This document shows, piece by piece, positions 1-8,567 of a DNA stretch of 64,000 nt. Numbering within the stretch: the stretch's first letter is position 1; every line of letters begins with the position of its first letter. This DNA comes from an uncultured Collinsella sp. Lineage in GTDB: Bacteria; Actinomycetota; Coriobacteriia; Coriobacteriales; Coriobacteriaceae. Where the stretch lies: NCBI GenBank assembly GCA_900767675.1, contig CAAFZX010000026.1:1-64000 (forward strand). The letters are read 5' to 3'. Both the position numbers and the translations under genes were made by a program. The notes under the pieces are model-generated. The model was not told where the DNA came from, searched no databases, and saw only the letters and a program-made list of their open reading frames with translations.

Positions 1-107
1 GGGCGGGGCGGTCAAGTTTGTCGCGAGTTCCGCACGCAAAGGAAAGCACTTAATGTGCTTTCCGTCTTGCGCAGGACTGTAGAGCAGCAAACTTGACCGC
101 CCCGCCC
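1..107. repeat. Long palindromic element A (conserved core, private arms)
   Basis: Arms 1-20 and 88-107 are perfect 20-bp reverse complements. A second hairpin sits inside (41-49 with 55-63, loop TTAAT). The core between the arms closely matches the reverse complement of the core of the element at 17281-17401, while the outer arms of the two are unrelated. There is no T-run, so it is not a standard terminator. It lies about 150 bp upstream of ptsH; the left arm could extend beyond the window edge. Confidence 0.8.
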
Positions 108-256
108 GGCAGGCGAGCGTGCAGGAACGACATCTGTCCAACAATTCGTGCGAAACATAATGAAAAACCGTTTGATGTGAGTTAATATAAACAACGTCGT
201 GAATCTGACTCCTGCCGCATACACGACAGGGGTTAAACACAAAAAAGGAGTCAATT

Positions 257-520
257 ATGGTTTCTGAGAAGGCTACCCTCGTCAATCCGCAGGGTCTTCA
301 CATGCGTCCGGCTGGCCTCTTCGCCTCCACCATGGGCAAGTACGCCTGCGACGTGACGGTCGTCACCCCCGAGAAGGAGGTCAACGGCAAGTCCCCGATG
401 GCCCTCATGGCTGCTGGTATCCCCTGTGGTACCGAGGTTGAGGTCAAGTGCGATGGCGCTGACGAGGCCGAGGCTCTGGCTGCTGCCATCGAGCTCATCA
501 AGAGCGGTCTTGGTGAGTAG
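257..520 (+). CDS. ptsH: Phosphocarrier protein HPr
   Basis: Small cytoplasmic phosphocarrier of the sugar phosphotransferase system. It takes phosphate from Enzyme I and hands it to sugar-specific EIIA domains. At 87 aa it has the usual family length. His15 lies in the motif GLHMRPAG, the phosphorylated histidine of the family. Ser46 follows in NGKSPMALM, the position used for regulatory phosphorylation in Gram-positives; whether a kinase exists here cannot be seen. ATG 257 is preceded by AAAAAGGAG at good spacing. Enzyme I follows about 130 bp downstream, the classical ptsHI order. Confidence 0.97.
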   Translation: MVSEKATLVNPQGLHMRPAGLFASTMGKYACDVTVVTPEKEVNGKSPMALMAAGIPCGTEVEVKCDGADEAEALAAAIELIKSGLGE

Positions 521-653
521 AACTCAAACGGGTCGCATGTTGAACAATTAAGTTCATACTTGGGGGCGCAGTGACCTGTATCAAGGTAGCTGCGCTCTTT
601 TGTCATGGATATGGCAAAACGCTTTATCACATGACACGGAGAGAGGAATGGGA

Positions 654-2357
654 ATGTATCAGGGAGTCAACGCATCCGAGGGCATCGGTATCGGCACCGT
701 CATGGTCGCCGTCGATCCCGACTTGACGTTTGAACCGCACGAGGTTGCTGATTCGGCAGCAGAGAAGGAGCGTTATCAGACCGCTCTTTCGGTCTTCTGT
801 GAGAAGACCCAGGCTCAGGCCGATCACATGAAGGAGACCGTGGGCGAGGCCGAGGCCGAGATTATGAGCGGACACATTGTCCTGGCTCAGGATCCGGGCA
901 TGACCGACGCCATCAACGCCGCCATTGACGGCGGCACCTGCGCCGAGCAGGCGCTCATGGACACCTCGACCATGTTCGAGAACATGTTCCTGTCCATGGA
1001 CGACGAGATGTTCCGTCTGCGCGCGGCCGATATCGCCGACATCCGCACCGGTATTCTGGCCGAGCTGCTGGGCAAGGAGGTCGTCGACCTCTCCGTCCTG
1101 CCCGAGAACACCGTTGTTGTCGTGCACGACCTTACGCCGTCTATGACCGCCACGATCGATAAGGCCCACGTTGCCGGCATCGTCACCGAGACCGGTGGCC
1201 GCACGTCGCACTCCGCGATCATCGCGCGCGCCCTCGAGATCCCGGCCGTCCTTTCGGTCTCTAACAGCTGCACCGCGCTTCGCAACGGTATGACCGTCGT
1301 CGTCGACGGTGGCAAGGGTGTTGTCGAGGCCGATCCCGACGAGGAGACGCTCGCTGCCTACACCGCCAAGGCCGAGGCCTTCGCTGCCGAGAAGGCAGCC
1401 CTCGAGGCCTTCCGCGGCAAGCCTTCTGTGACTGCCGACGGCATCAAGAAGATCATCGCCTGCAACATCGGTAACCCCGATGATGTGCCCAACGCGCTCG
1501 ATCACGATGCCGAGGCCATTGGTCTGTTCCGCTCCGAGTTCCTGTTCATGGACTCCGCTGAGCTTCCTTCCGAGGAGGAGCAGTTCAACGCCTACCGCAA
1601 GGTCGCCAGCGCGCTCAAGGGCGCTCCGGTCATCATCCGCACGCTCGATGTGGGTGGCGACAAGGAGATTCCGTACCTGCACATGGTCAAGGAAGAGAAC
1701 CCCTTCATGGGCTTCCGCGCCGTGCGTTACTGCCTGGCCAACCCCGATCAGTACAAGGTCCAGCTCCGCGCCCTTCTGCGCGCCAGCGCCTTTGGTGACG
1801 TCAAGATCATGATCCCGCTCGTCACCTGCGTCGAGGAGGTCGTGGCCGTCAAGGAGCTCGTCGAGCAGTGCAAGGCCGAGCTGACCGAAGAGGGCCGCAA
1901 GTTCAACGAGAACATCGAGGTCGGCATCATGGTCGAGACGCCTGCCGCTTCGCTGCTCGCTGACCGCCTGGCCGAGGTCGCCGACTTCTTCTCCATCGGC
2001 ACCAACGACCTGATCGGCTACACCATGTGCGCCGACCGTGGCAACGACACCATCTCCAACCTGTACCAGGTGTACTATCCCGCCGTGCTCCGCTCGCTCA
2101 AGAACATCATCGAGAGCGGCGTGAAGGCCGGCATCATGGTCGGTATGTGCGGCGAGGCCGCTGCCGATCCGCTGCTTGAGCCGCTGCTGATCAGCTGGGG
2201 CCTGGAGGAGTTCTCGATGAGCGCTCCGTCCATCCTGCGCGCCCGCAAGACCATCAGCCAGTGGACCAAGGCCGAGTGCGACGAGCTCGCCGAGAAGGCG
2301 CTCGCCTGCAACACCGCCGCCGAGGTCAAGGCACTGCTCGAGTCCGCAGCTCGCTAA
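654..2357 (+). CDS. ptsI: PTS Enzyme I (phosphoenolpyruvate-protein phosphotransferase)
   Basis: Transfers phosphate from phosphoenolpyruvate to HPr, the first step of PTS sugar uptake. The active-site histidine is His186 in GGRTSHSAI. The C-terminal PEP-binding barrel contains GLFRSEFLFM and GIMVETPAA and ends with the catalytic region MVGMCGEAA. The ATG at 654 is preferred over ATG 648 and TTG 600. GGAGAGAGG (638-646) is 7 nt upstream of it, and MYQGVNASEGIGIG aligns with the start of known Enzyme I proteins. Total 567 aa, the normal size. It is probably cotranscribed with ptsH. Confidence 0.96.
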   Translation: MYQGVNASEGIGIGTVMVAVDPDLTFEPHEVADSAAEKERYQTALSVFCEKTQAQADHMKETVGEAEAEIMSGHIVLAQDPGMTDAINAAIDGGTCAEQALMDTSTMFENMFLSMDDEMFRLRAADIADIRTGILAELLGKEVVDLSVLPENTVVVVHDLTPSMTATIDKAHVAGIVTETGGRTSHSAIIARALEIPAVLSVSNSCTALRNGMTVVVDGGKGVVEADPDEETLAAYTAKAEAFAAEKAALEAFRGKPSVTADGIKKIIACNIGNPDDVPNALDHDAEAIGLFRSEFLFMDSAELPSEEEQFNAYRKVASALKGAPVIIRTLDVGGDKEIPYLHMVKEENPFMGFRAVRYCLANPDQYKVQLRALLRASAFGDVKIMIPLVTCVEEVVAVKELVEQCKAELTEEGRKFNENIEVGIMVETPAASLLADRLAEVADFFSIGTNDLIGYTMCADRGNDTISNLYQVYYPAVLRSLKNIIESGVKAGIMVGMCGEAAADPLLEPLLISWGLEEFSMSAPSILRARKTISQWTKAECDELAEKALACNTAAEVKALLESAAR

Positions 2358-2374
2358 TTTGGTATCAGAGGTAA

Positions 2375-2404
2375 CCGCGTGGTTGGAATGGGCCGGCCAC
2401 GCGG
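2375..2404 (+). other. Intergenic hairpin after ptsI
   Basis: CCGCGTGG (2375-2382) is complementary to CCACGCGG (2397-2404), giving an 8-bp GC-rich stem. No T-run follows, so it could be an mRNA-stabilising or attenuating hairpin between ptsI and the PfkB kinase gene rather than a full terminator. Confidence 0.4.
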
Positions 2405-2431
2405 CCCTCACATATACAGGGGGTACTGTAA

Positions 2432-3364
2432 ATGTTCTACACGCTAACCGCTAACCCGGCTGTCGACATGACGGTTTCGAGCTCTCCGCTCGAGCCCGAC
2501 GAGAACGTCCGCACCGGCTCGGCCAGCTACACCGCCAACGGCAAGGGCCTCGACGTGTCCTTCGCCTTTAAGAAGATGGGCGTCGACACCGTCGCGCTCG
2601 GCTTCTTCGCCGGCTTCACGGGCAAGTTCATCGTCGAGGAAGTCATGAACCTGGGTTGCCTGTGCCGCCCGGTCTGGACCGACGGCATCACGCGTATCAA
2701 CACCTACGTCAACGATGGCCAGCACGAGTACGGCATCCTCAACCCCGGTGCTCCTATTACGCCGCAGCACCAGGAGGAGCTCTACAACATCCTGGACACC
2801 GCGGGCGATCTTGAGTGCCTGATCGTCTCCGGTTCCGTGCCTCCCAAAGCTACGCCCGACTTCCTGGCTCAGGTCATGGAGCACGCTCAGGCTCGTGGCG
2901 CCGACGTCGTCCTGGACCTGTCCTCCGACAAGCTCAAGGAGCTCGCTCACAAGAAGCCGCTGCTCATCAAGCCGAACCATCACGAGATGAAGGCCATCTT
3001 CGGCGTGCCGGTCGACACCGACGACGAGGTCCGCGTTGCCATGAAGATGGCTCACGACGCTGGCGTTCAGAACGTGCTGCTCACCCGTGGTAGCCGTGGC
3101 GACGCCTACTTCTCCAACGGCGAGGACATTTGGTATGCCAAGCGCGAGTTCAACATCAAGCTGGTCTCTTCCGTCTGCGCCGGCGACTGCACCCTCGCTG
3201 CGTTCCTGCACAAGTGGTACAGGGATCGCGACAACGTCGAGGAGGCCATGAAGCTCGCTATGGCCACCGGCGCCAACGTCGCTGAGTCCGTCGGCATCGG
3301 CGACTTCGGTCACGTCGACGAGTACAGCAAGCGCGTTGCTGTCCGTAAGCTCGATCGCAAGTAA
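2432..3364 (+). CDS. PfkB-family sugar-phosphate kinase, 1-phosphofructokinase-like (copy 1)
   Basis: Ribokinase/PfkB fold kinase of 310 aa, most like the 1-phosphofructokinase (FruK) and tagatose-6-phosphate kinase (LacC) group, judged from the start FYTLTANPAVDM and LLIKPNHHE. The catalytic Asp is probably D252 in VCAGDCTLAAF. Two motifs are unusual: NGKGL at 36-40 where the family usually has GGKG, and CAGD where it usually has GAGD. Copy 2 downstream shares both changes. The start has a GGGGG Shine-Dalgarno sequence. It follows ptsHI, but no FruA transporter is in the window, so the substrate (fructose-1-P or another hexose-P) is unproven. Confidence 0.85.
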   Translation: MFYTLTANPAVDMTVSSSPLEPDENVRTGSASYTANGKGLDVSFAFKKMGVDTVALGFFAGFTGKFIVEEVMNLGCLCRPVWTDGITRINTYVNDGQHEYGILNPGAPITPQHQEELYNILDTAGDLECLIVSGSVPPKATPDFLAQVMEHAQARGADVVLDLSSDKLKELAHKKPLLIKPNHHEMKAIFGVPVDTDDEVRVAMKMAHDAGVQNVLLTRGSRGDAYFSNGEDIWYAKREFNIKLVSSVCAGDCTLAAFLHKWYRDRDNVEEAMKLAMATGANVAESVGIGDFGHVDEYSKRVAVRKLDRK

Positions 3365-3391
3365 GCGAAACGCGACAAATTCGTGCGCATG

Positions 3392-3426
3392 CGGCGTCCC
3401 GGTTTTGATCGGGGCGCCGTTTTTTG
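3392..3426 (+). terminator. Rho-independent terminator after PfkB copy 1
   Basis: A GC-rich stem (GGCGtCCCG paired with CGGGgCGCC, loop GTTTTGAT-like) is followed directly by TTTTTT. It separates the two kinase genes, so copy 2 needs its own promoter in 3427-3547. Confidence 0.8.
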
Positions 3427-3547
3427 TCCCATCCGAACCTCGGCGCCGCACTTCACGCGTTCCACACCGTTCGCCGAGTTGTTGTAGCCTTTTGCTGAAG
3501 CGTGGAATATACTTTCATTAATACGTTGCTTCGTGAAAGGAACATTC

Positions 3548-4480
3548 ATGATTTACACGCTCACTGCAAATCCCGCCATTGACTACAACATCTCCTGCGA
3601 TGGCCTGTCCGCCAATACCGTTACGCGCACCCGTAACGCGGTCTACACCCCCAACGGCAAGGGTCTCAACGTCTCGTTTACGCTCGACCACTACGGCGTC
3701 GACACCACGATCTTGGGCTTCTTCGCCGGCTTCTCGGGCGAGTTCATCGTTAAGGGCGCCGAGGCCCTGGGAGTGCCCGTCAAGCCTGTGTGGACTGACG
3801 GCATCACGCGTGTCAACGTGTTCCTCAACGCCGGTCCCGACACCGAGTACAACATGGTCAATGCCGGTGCCGCCATCAACGCTGCCAACGAGCAGGAGAT
3901 GTTTGAGCTCATCGATTCACTCGACGACATGACCTGCCTGGTCATTAGCGGCTCGCTGCCCCCCAACACCTCCGAGGGCTTCCTTGCCGAGGTCCTGCGT
4001 CGCGTGAAGGCGAAAGGCGCCGAGTTCGTGCTCGATATCTCGAGCCATCAGCTGGCCGACCTCATTGCCATGGAGCCGCTGCTCATTAAGCCTAACGACG
4101 ACGAGCTGCTCGACATCTTTGGCATTAAGGTGAGCGGTGGAGATGACGAGTCTGTCAAGGGCGCGATGGCCGAGCTGCACGCCAAAGGCGCTAAGAACGT
4201 GCTGCTGACCCTTGGTGGCGACGGCGCGTACTTCTCCAACGGCGAGCACATCTGGTTTGCCAACCGCACCTTTGAGGTCAAGCTGCTGTCGACGGTCTGC
4301 GCCGGCGATTCCTCGCTCGCTGCCTTTCTGTCCGTGTGGCACGATGCCCCCGAGCGTGTTGAGGATGCCCTGCGCCTTTCGATGGCCACCGGTGCCAACG
4401 TGGTCGAGTGCCCGGGTCTGGGCGACTTTGCCAAGGTCGATGAGTATCAGAAGGGCATCGCCATCCGTCAGGTTTGCTAG
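3548..4480 (+). CDS. PfkB-family sugar-phosphate kinase, 1-phosphofructokinase-like (copy 2)
   Basis: Second tandem PfkB kinase (310 aa), clearly paralogous to the gene at 2432: same start (IYTLTANPAIDYN), same NGKGLNVS and VCAGDSSLAAF motifs, same length. The ATG at 3548 has GAAAGGA 7 nt upstream and is preferred over the in-frame GTG 3533. It is a separate transcription unit, flanked by terminators at 3392-3426 and 4514-4548. Two similar kinases next to the general PTS genes suggest they act on different sugar phosphates, or in different conditions, downstream of PTS uptake. This is inference only. Confidence 0.85.
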   Translation: MIYTLTANPAIDYNISCDGLSANTVTRTRNAVYTPNGKGLNVSFTLDHYGVDTTILGFFAGFSGEFIVKGAEALGVPVKPVWTDGITRVNVFLNAGPDTEYNMVNAGAAINAANEQEMFELIDSLDDMTCLVISGSLPPNTSEGFLAEVLRRVKAKGAEFVLDISSHQLADLIAMEPLLIKPNDDELLDIFGIKVSGGDDESVKGAMAELHAKGAKNVLLTLGGDGAYFSNGEHIWFANRTFEVKLLSTVCAGDSSLAAFLSVWHDAPERVEDALRLSMATGANVVECPGLGDFAKVDEYQKGIAIRQVC

Positions 4481-4513
4481 CTCCGACACCTTGCCTGAAT
4501 AGTTCGATTATTT

Positions 4514-4548
4514 CGCATCCGTCTTAGACCAAGACGGATGCGTTTTTG
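4514..4548 (+). terminator. Rho-independent terminator after PfkB copy 2
   Basis: GCATCCGTCTT pairs with AAGACGGATGC across a 5-nt loop (AGACC) and is followed by GTTTTTGTTT. Strong intrinsic terminator. Confidence 0.88.
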
Positions 4549-4640
4549 TTTATCGGACTTGCGTGTGCAGCGGAGGCTGTTTCTTGTTAGACTTCTTGAG
4601 AACCATCGATTAACGCTCGCAAGTGCAGGAGGCCATAGGC

Positions 4641-6035
4641 ATGTGCAATGTTTCGCTCAACGGTACGCAGCCGACCGATGCCTCCATCCGTGTCCTGCGT
4701 GCGCTTGAGGCAGCCGGTCTTGAGGCTTGGTACGTAGGCGGTTGGGTACGTGATGCCCTGATGGGGCGCCCCAGCCACGATGTTGACATGTGCTGCAGCG
4801 GCCTGTGGCAGGAGTCCAAAGCGGCGCTCGAGGCAGCGGATATCGCCGTGGTTGAATCGGGCATTAAATTCGGTGGCATTACGGCTATTTGCGATGGCGA
4901 GCGCATTGAGGTCACCACCTACCGCCTGGACGGCTTTTACACCGATGGTCGCCATCCCCAGAGTGTGGAGCGTGCGGCGTCGCTTGAGGACGATCTGGCG
5001 CGTCGCGACTTTACCGTTAACGCTATGGCCTGGCATCCCGAGCGCGGTCTTATCGACCGCTACGATGGCCAGGGCGACCTGGAGCGCAAGCTTATCCGCG
5101 CCGTTGGAGATCCCAAGCGTCGTTTTAACGAGGATGCGCTTCGCATGCTGCGCGCGGTGCGTTTTGCCTGCCGTCTGGATTTTATGATCGAGCCTAAGAC
5201 CAAACAGGCGCTTGTCGAGTGTGCGCCGCTGCTCGATGCCGTGGCGCGCGAGCGCGTGGGTATTGAGCTTGAGGGCATCCTTTCGACCGGCCACGGGGGA
5301 GACGCGATGCTGCGCTACCCCGAGCTTGTTTGCGCCGCCGTGCCCGAGCTTGCTGCGGGCAGGGGCTTTGATCAGCGCAGTGTCTATCATGCATTTAACG
5401 TCTACGAGCATATCGCCCGCGTGCTGACGGTGGCAGGGGAGCTGGCGCTGTGCGACGGCGTCGCACCCTCGTCGAGCCTTATGTGGGCGGCGTTTTTGCA
5501 CGACGTTTCCAAACCCGAGTGCTTTACGGTCGATCACGACGGCAGCGGTCACTTCTACGGTCATCCCGAGCTCGGCGCCAAGAAGGCGCGTGTCATCATG
5601 GATCGCCTAGCGCTCTCGCATGATTTGGTGCGCGATGTGTGCCTGCTGATCAAATACCATGACAAGCCGCTGCGCTCCGAGCGCTCCTGCCTGCTCAATA
5701 TGATGCGCGCGCTTTCGGGAGAGGGTGTCGATACGCCGCGTCTGATGGATGAGCTCATGGACCTTAAGCGTGCCGACACGCTCGGCAAGGCGCCCTCGTG
5801 CTTCTATTACGTCGAGACGATCGAGGAGATGCGTACGCTCGCCCACGATCTGCTGCAGGCGGGGGAGCCCTATACACTCAAGATGCTTGCCATCAATGGT
5901 GGCGACCTGATCCGCGCCGGCGTCAAGCCGGGGCCGGAGCTGGGACAGCTTCTCAACGCCGCCCTCGACGCCGTGATCGAGGACAACATCCCCAACAACC
6001 GCGAAGCCCTCCTGGCTCATCTCAACTTGAACTAG
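4641..6035 (+). CDS. cca: CCA tRNA nucleotidyltransferase with HD domain
   Basis: Adds or repairs the 3' CCA end of tRNAs using CTP and ATP. The class II nucleotidyltransferase head motif YVGGWVRDALMG...HDVDMC is near the N-terminus. The RRDFTVNAMAW motif and the RNA-binding poly-A-polymerase-like region (DALRMLRAVRFA) follow. A C-terminal HD phosphohydrolase domain starts at LHDVSKPE. The ATG at 4641 has AGGAGG (4627-4632) 8 nt upstream, so it is preferred to GTG 4623; the product is 464 aa. It precedes two tRNA-Glu genes. Confidence 0.95.
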   Translation: MCNVSLNGTQPTDASIRVLRALEAAGLEAWYVGGWVRDALMGRPSHDVDMCCSGLWQESKAALEAADIAVVESGIKFGGITAICDGERIEVTTYRLDGFYTDGRHPQSVERAASLEDDLARRDFTVNAMAWHPERGLIDRYDGQGDLERKLIRAVGDPKRRFNEDALRMLRAVRFACRLDFMIEPKTKQALVECAPLLDAVARERVGIELEGILSTGHGGDAMLRYPELVCAAVPELAAGRGFDQRSVYHAFNVYEHIARVLTVAGELALCDGVAPSSSLMWAAFLHDVSKPECFTVDHDGSGHFYGHPELGAKKARVIMDRLALSHDLVRDVCLLIKYHDKPLRSERSCLLNMMRALSGEGVDTPRLMDELMDLKRADTLGKAPSCFYYVETIEEMRTLAHDLLQAGEPYTLKMLAINGGDLIRAGVKPGPELGQLLNAALDAVIEDNIPNNREALLAHLNLN

Positions 6036-6100
6036 CTAACCAGTTGACCTGCGCGTTCCATAACCTGCCGACAATTTTTTCGGCAATTTGGAATTTCTTC

Positions 6101-6129
6101 TTGCGCTGATCTTTTTTGTCCCGTAATAT
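6101..6129 (+). promoter_or_regulatory. Sigma-70-type promoter for the tRNA-Glu pair
   Basis: TTGCGC (6101-6106) and TAATAT (6124-6129) are separated by 17 bp, with the tRNA starting 35 bp downstream of the -10 box. Good match to the housekeeping consensus and right position. Confidence 0.6.
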
Positions 6130-6163
6130 ATTTCCTCGCAGCACGGCAGTGCAGATGTCATGT

Positions 6164-6240
6164 GGCCCGTTCGTCTAGCGGTTTAGGACGCCGCCCTCTC
6201 AAGGCGGAGATCACCAGTTCGAATCTGGTACGGGCTACCA
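6164..6240 (+). tRNA. tRNA-Glu (CTC), copy 1
   Basis: 77 nt including an encoded CCA end. The anticodon loop CTCTCAA is closed by CCGCC/GGCGG, giving anticodon CTC. The T arm is CCAGTTCGAATCTGG. The acceptor stem is GGCCCGT with ACGGGCT, including a G1-U72 wobble. Identical in sequence to the second copy 22 bp downstream. Confidence 0.95.
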
Positions 6241-6262
6241 CTTCTTTTCTGCTGAGGCTTAT

Positions 6263-6339
6263 GGCCCGTTCGTCTAGCGGTTTAGGACGCCGCCCTCTCA
6301 AGGCGGAGATCACCAGTTCGAATCTGGTACGGGCTACCA
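6263..6339 (+). tRNA. tRNA-Glu (CTC), copy 2
   Basis: Exact 77-nt duplicate of the tRNA at 6164, with the same CTC anticodon and encoded CCA. Cotranscribed with copy 1 and followed by a terminator. Confidence 0.95.
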
Positions 6340-6350
6340 TGAATTTGAGA

Positions 6351-6381
6351 CCCGGGCTTCCAGCGGAAGCCCGGGTTTTTT
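6351..6381 (+). terminator. Rho-independent terminator of the tRNA-Glu operon
   Basis: CCCGGGCTTCC (6351-6361) pairs perfectly with GGAAGCCCGGG (6365-6375) over a 3-nt loop and is followed by six T. Confidence 0.93.
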
Positions 6382-6490
6382 ATTTCCGAGCAAATCATCT
6401 GCAATTCCCATTTGGCCCATAGCTTTACGTTCTGCTTGTGGCCCTTGCGGGTACAATATGCAAGATATTTGGACGGTCAGAAGGAGCCTC

Positions 6491-7795
6491 ATGAAGGAGT
6501 CCTCTCAGCATACATCTAAGCCCCAGGTCGAGGTTGAGGCCTCGGGCGGCGATGACAACAAGGGTGCACGTCGCGGTGCCATTTTTATCGGCGTCGTGCT
6601 GGTTGGCTATATCGTTTATCTGATTGCGACCGGCCAGATGGGACAGTTCTGGGCTGCCATGTCGAGCGTTCAGGCGCCGTGGCTCGTTGCTGCATGCTTT
6701 TGCATGTTCCTGTACCTGTTCTTTGGCATCGTTGCCTATGCGATCGCCGTCTGGCTCGATCCCAATTCGCCCGTCGGCATTCGCGACCTGATCTCGGTCG
6801 AGGCGAGCGGTATCTTCTTTGGCAACCTGACGCCCATGATGATGGGCTCCACGCCTGCCCAGATCTACCGCCTGACCAAGGCAGGCCAAAATGTCGGCGA
6901 GGCCGGTGCCACGCAGTTCACGCGCTTTATCGTGTATCAATTTGGCCTTGTTGCCTGGGGCGCCATTCTGCTGCTTGCCCGCATGCCGTTTTTCGCCGAG
7001 CGCTATGGCGACATGACGCTGCTGTGCGTCTTTAGCTTTGGCGGTCACTGCTGCATTCTGCTTGGCATCTTTGCCGTCGCGCTCATGCCCAAGACCGTCA
7101 CGCGCGTCGCGCACTGCATTATCAATTGGCTCGAGCGAATGGGCGTCTCGGCCACCAAGATCGAGGGCTGGCGCACGTTTGTCGACGGCGAAATCTACTC
7201 CTTTTCCGAGAAGTTCAAGCTTTCGGCCGGCCACTTTTCATCCATGCTGCTCACGGTGGTCATCACCATGTTGCAGCTCGCGTTTTTCTACCTCGTGCCG
7301 TATTTCCTGATGCTTGCCTTTGGCCACCACGAAGTCGACTTTTTCTCGGTCATGGCCGCGAGCGCCTTTGTTCAGCTCCTGAGCTCTGCTGTTCCCCTGC
7401 CCGGTGGCACTGGCGGCGCCGAGGGCGGCTTCGCACTGTTCCTGGGTCATTTCTTTGGATCGGCGTCGACCGCCGGTTATCTGCTGTGGCGCCTCATTAC
7501 GTTTATCGCGCCGACTATTTTGGCCGCGCCCCTGCTGGGCCTTAAGAGCGCTCACAACGAGAGTATCCATGCACGCTGGGATCGCGCGATGCGCAAGCTC
7601 GGACGATCGCCTCAGACGTCCTCTAAGCCTGCAAAGCCCCATCCTGTGAATGCGGTTACCGTGGATCCCAATCAGCATGCTCAGAAGGCTTCTGGGGCCG
7701 CCAAACCGTCGCATAAGGCCTATGTGCGCCAGACAGGCGACGGCATCCGTGTGTCCCCGGCTGCTTTGAACAAAAAGAAGCTCCCTAAGGCGTAA
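6491..7795 (+). CDS. Lysylphosphatidylglycerol synthase TM / flippase-like membrane protein
   Basis: Polytopic membrane protein of 434 aa with about eight hydrophobic segments (first at GAIFIGVVLVGYIVYLI). The region SVEASGIFFGNLTPMMMGSTPAQIYRL and the later SAVPLPGGTGGAEGGF are typical of the UPF0104/LPG-synthase-TM family, which includes the MprF flippase half and AglD-like proteins. No catalytic LPG-synthase domain is attached, so lipid flipping or a partner role in envelope biogenesis is more likely than aminoacylation. The C-terminal 90 residues are polar and basic. The start at 6491 has AGAAGGAG upstream; ATG 6458 is less likely. Confidence 0.8.
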   Translation: MKESSQHTSKPQVEVEASGGDDNKGARRGAIFIGVVLVGYIVYLIATGQMGQFWAAMSSVQAPWLVAACFCMFLYLFFGIVAYAIAVWLDPNSPVGIRDLISVEASGIFFGNLTPMMMGSTPAQIYRLTKAGQNVGEAGATQFTRFIVYQFGLVAWGAILLLARMPFFAERYGDMTLLCVFSFGGHCCILLGIFAVALMPKTVTRVAHCIINWLERMGVSATKIEGWRTFVDGEIYSFSEKFKLSAGHFSSMLLTVVITMLQLAFFYLVPYFLMLAFGHHEVDFFSVMAASAFVQLLSSAVPLPGGTGGAEGGFALFLGHFFGSASTAGYLLWRLITFIAPTILAAPLLGLKSAHNESIHARWDRAMRKLGRSPQTSSKPAKPHPVNAVTVDPNQHAQKASGAAKPSHKAYVRQTGDGIRVSPAALNKKKLPKA

Positions 7796-7913
7796 CGGTT
7801 GGTCGTGCGTTCTTCATGTTGCCGGGCTTTTTTGTGCCGGATGGGGGATAATCCTCTTACGTAGATTAACTCTCATCTGTTGATGAATGCTTGCATTCCG
7901 AAGGGACACGTCC

Positions 7914-8525
7914 ATGGACACCAGCAAACCGCGCCTCGACCGCCGCATCGTTCGCAGCCGCAATGTCATCCTTTCTGCGTTTGAGCGCCTGCTGATGGAT
8001 AAACCGCTTGCCGATATTACGGTGAGCGCTATCGCGCGCGAGGCAAATGTCGATCGTAAGACCTTTTACGTGCACTTTGGTACGGTCGATGGCCTGCTCG
8101 ATGCCATTGCCGTCGATGTGGTCGAGATGATCGTCGACTCGGTCGAGAAGACGCTTTCCTCCATGGGCGGTGACACGAGCGAGCGTGCCCTCGGCGCGGC
8201 GGCGACCTTCTTTAAAACCGTTAACGAGGCGCTTTGCAATAACCTTATGCTCAATCGCCAGCTCATCGAGAACATTCCTCTCGACGACTTCATGGCTCGT
8301 CTGCGCGCGCCGCTCGAGCACGAGATTGCCGAGCGCAGCTTGCTGCCCGAGGGTCTGAAGGACGAAATGTTCGACTACTATCTGGCGTTCTTGCTGTCCG
8401 GTATCATCGGCATCTATCGCACGTGGGCATTGTCCGATGGCTCGCTTCCCATTGAGCGCGTCTCGGCGGTCGCCAACGACCTGACCCTCAACGGCCTCTC
8501 GAGCCTGGAGCCCCGTTTGTCCTAG
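7914..8525 (+). CDS. TetR/AcrR-family transcriptional regulator
   Basis: 203-aa one-component repressor. The N-terminal helix-turn-helix reads ILSAFERLLMDKPLADITVSAI then AREANVDRKTFYVHFG, the classic TetR recognition helix. The C-terminal ligand domain (about 80-200) is divergent and does not reveal the inducer. The ATG at 7914 has AAGGGA 7 nt upstream. It lies 118 bp after the flippase-like gene and convergent to the radical SAM gene; no divergent target promoter is seen, so the regulated gene is unknown. Confidence 0.85.
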   Translation: MDTSKPRLDRRIVRSRNVILSAFERLLMDKPLADITVSAIAREANVDRKTFYVHFGTVDGLLDAIAVDVVEMIVDSVEKTLSSMGGDTSERALGAAATFFKTVNEALCNNLMLNRQLIENIPLDDFMARLRAPLEHEIAERSLLPEGLKDEMFDYYLAFLLSGIIGIYRTWALSDGSLPIERVSAVANDLTLNGLSSLEPRLS

Positions 8526-8536
8526 GACGGGGCTCC
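8507..8536. terminator. Hairpin between convergent genes (possible bidirectional terminator)
   Basis: GGAGCCCCGT (8507-8516) pairs perfectly with ACGGGGCTCC (8527-8536); the tetR stop codon lies in the loop. There is no clear T-run on either strand, so termination is probable from position but not certain. Confidence 0.5.
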
Positions 8537-8567
8537 GTGCCCGTGCTCTTCACTGCGTTTTCGTGCG

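Noticed and set aside
627..2411. Long open frame antisense to ptsI
   Set aside because: It mirrors the codon phase of a clear Enzyme I gene in GC-rich DNA; no ribosome site and a low-complexity leucine/glycine-rich product.
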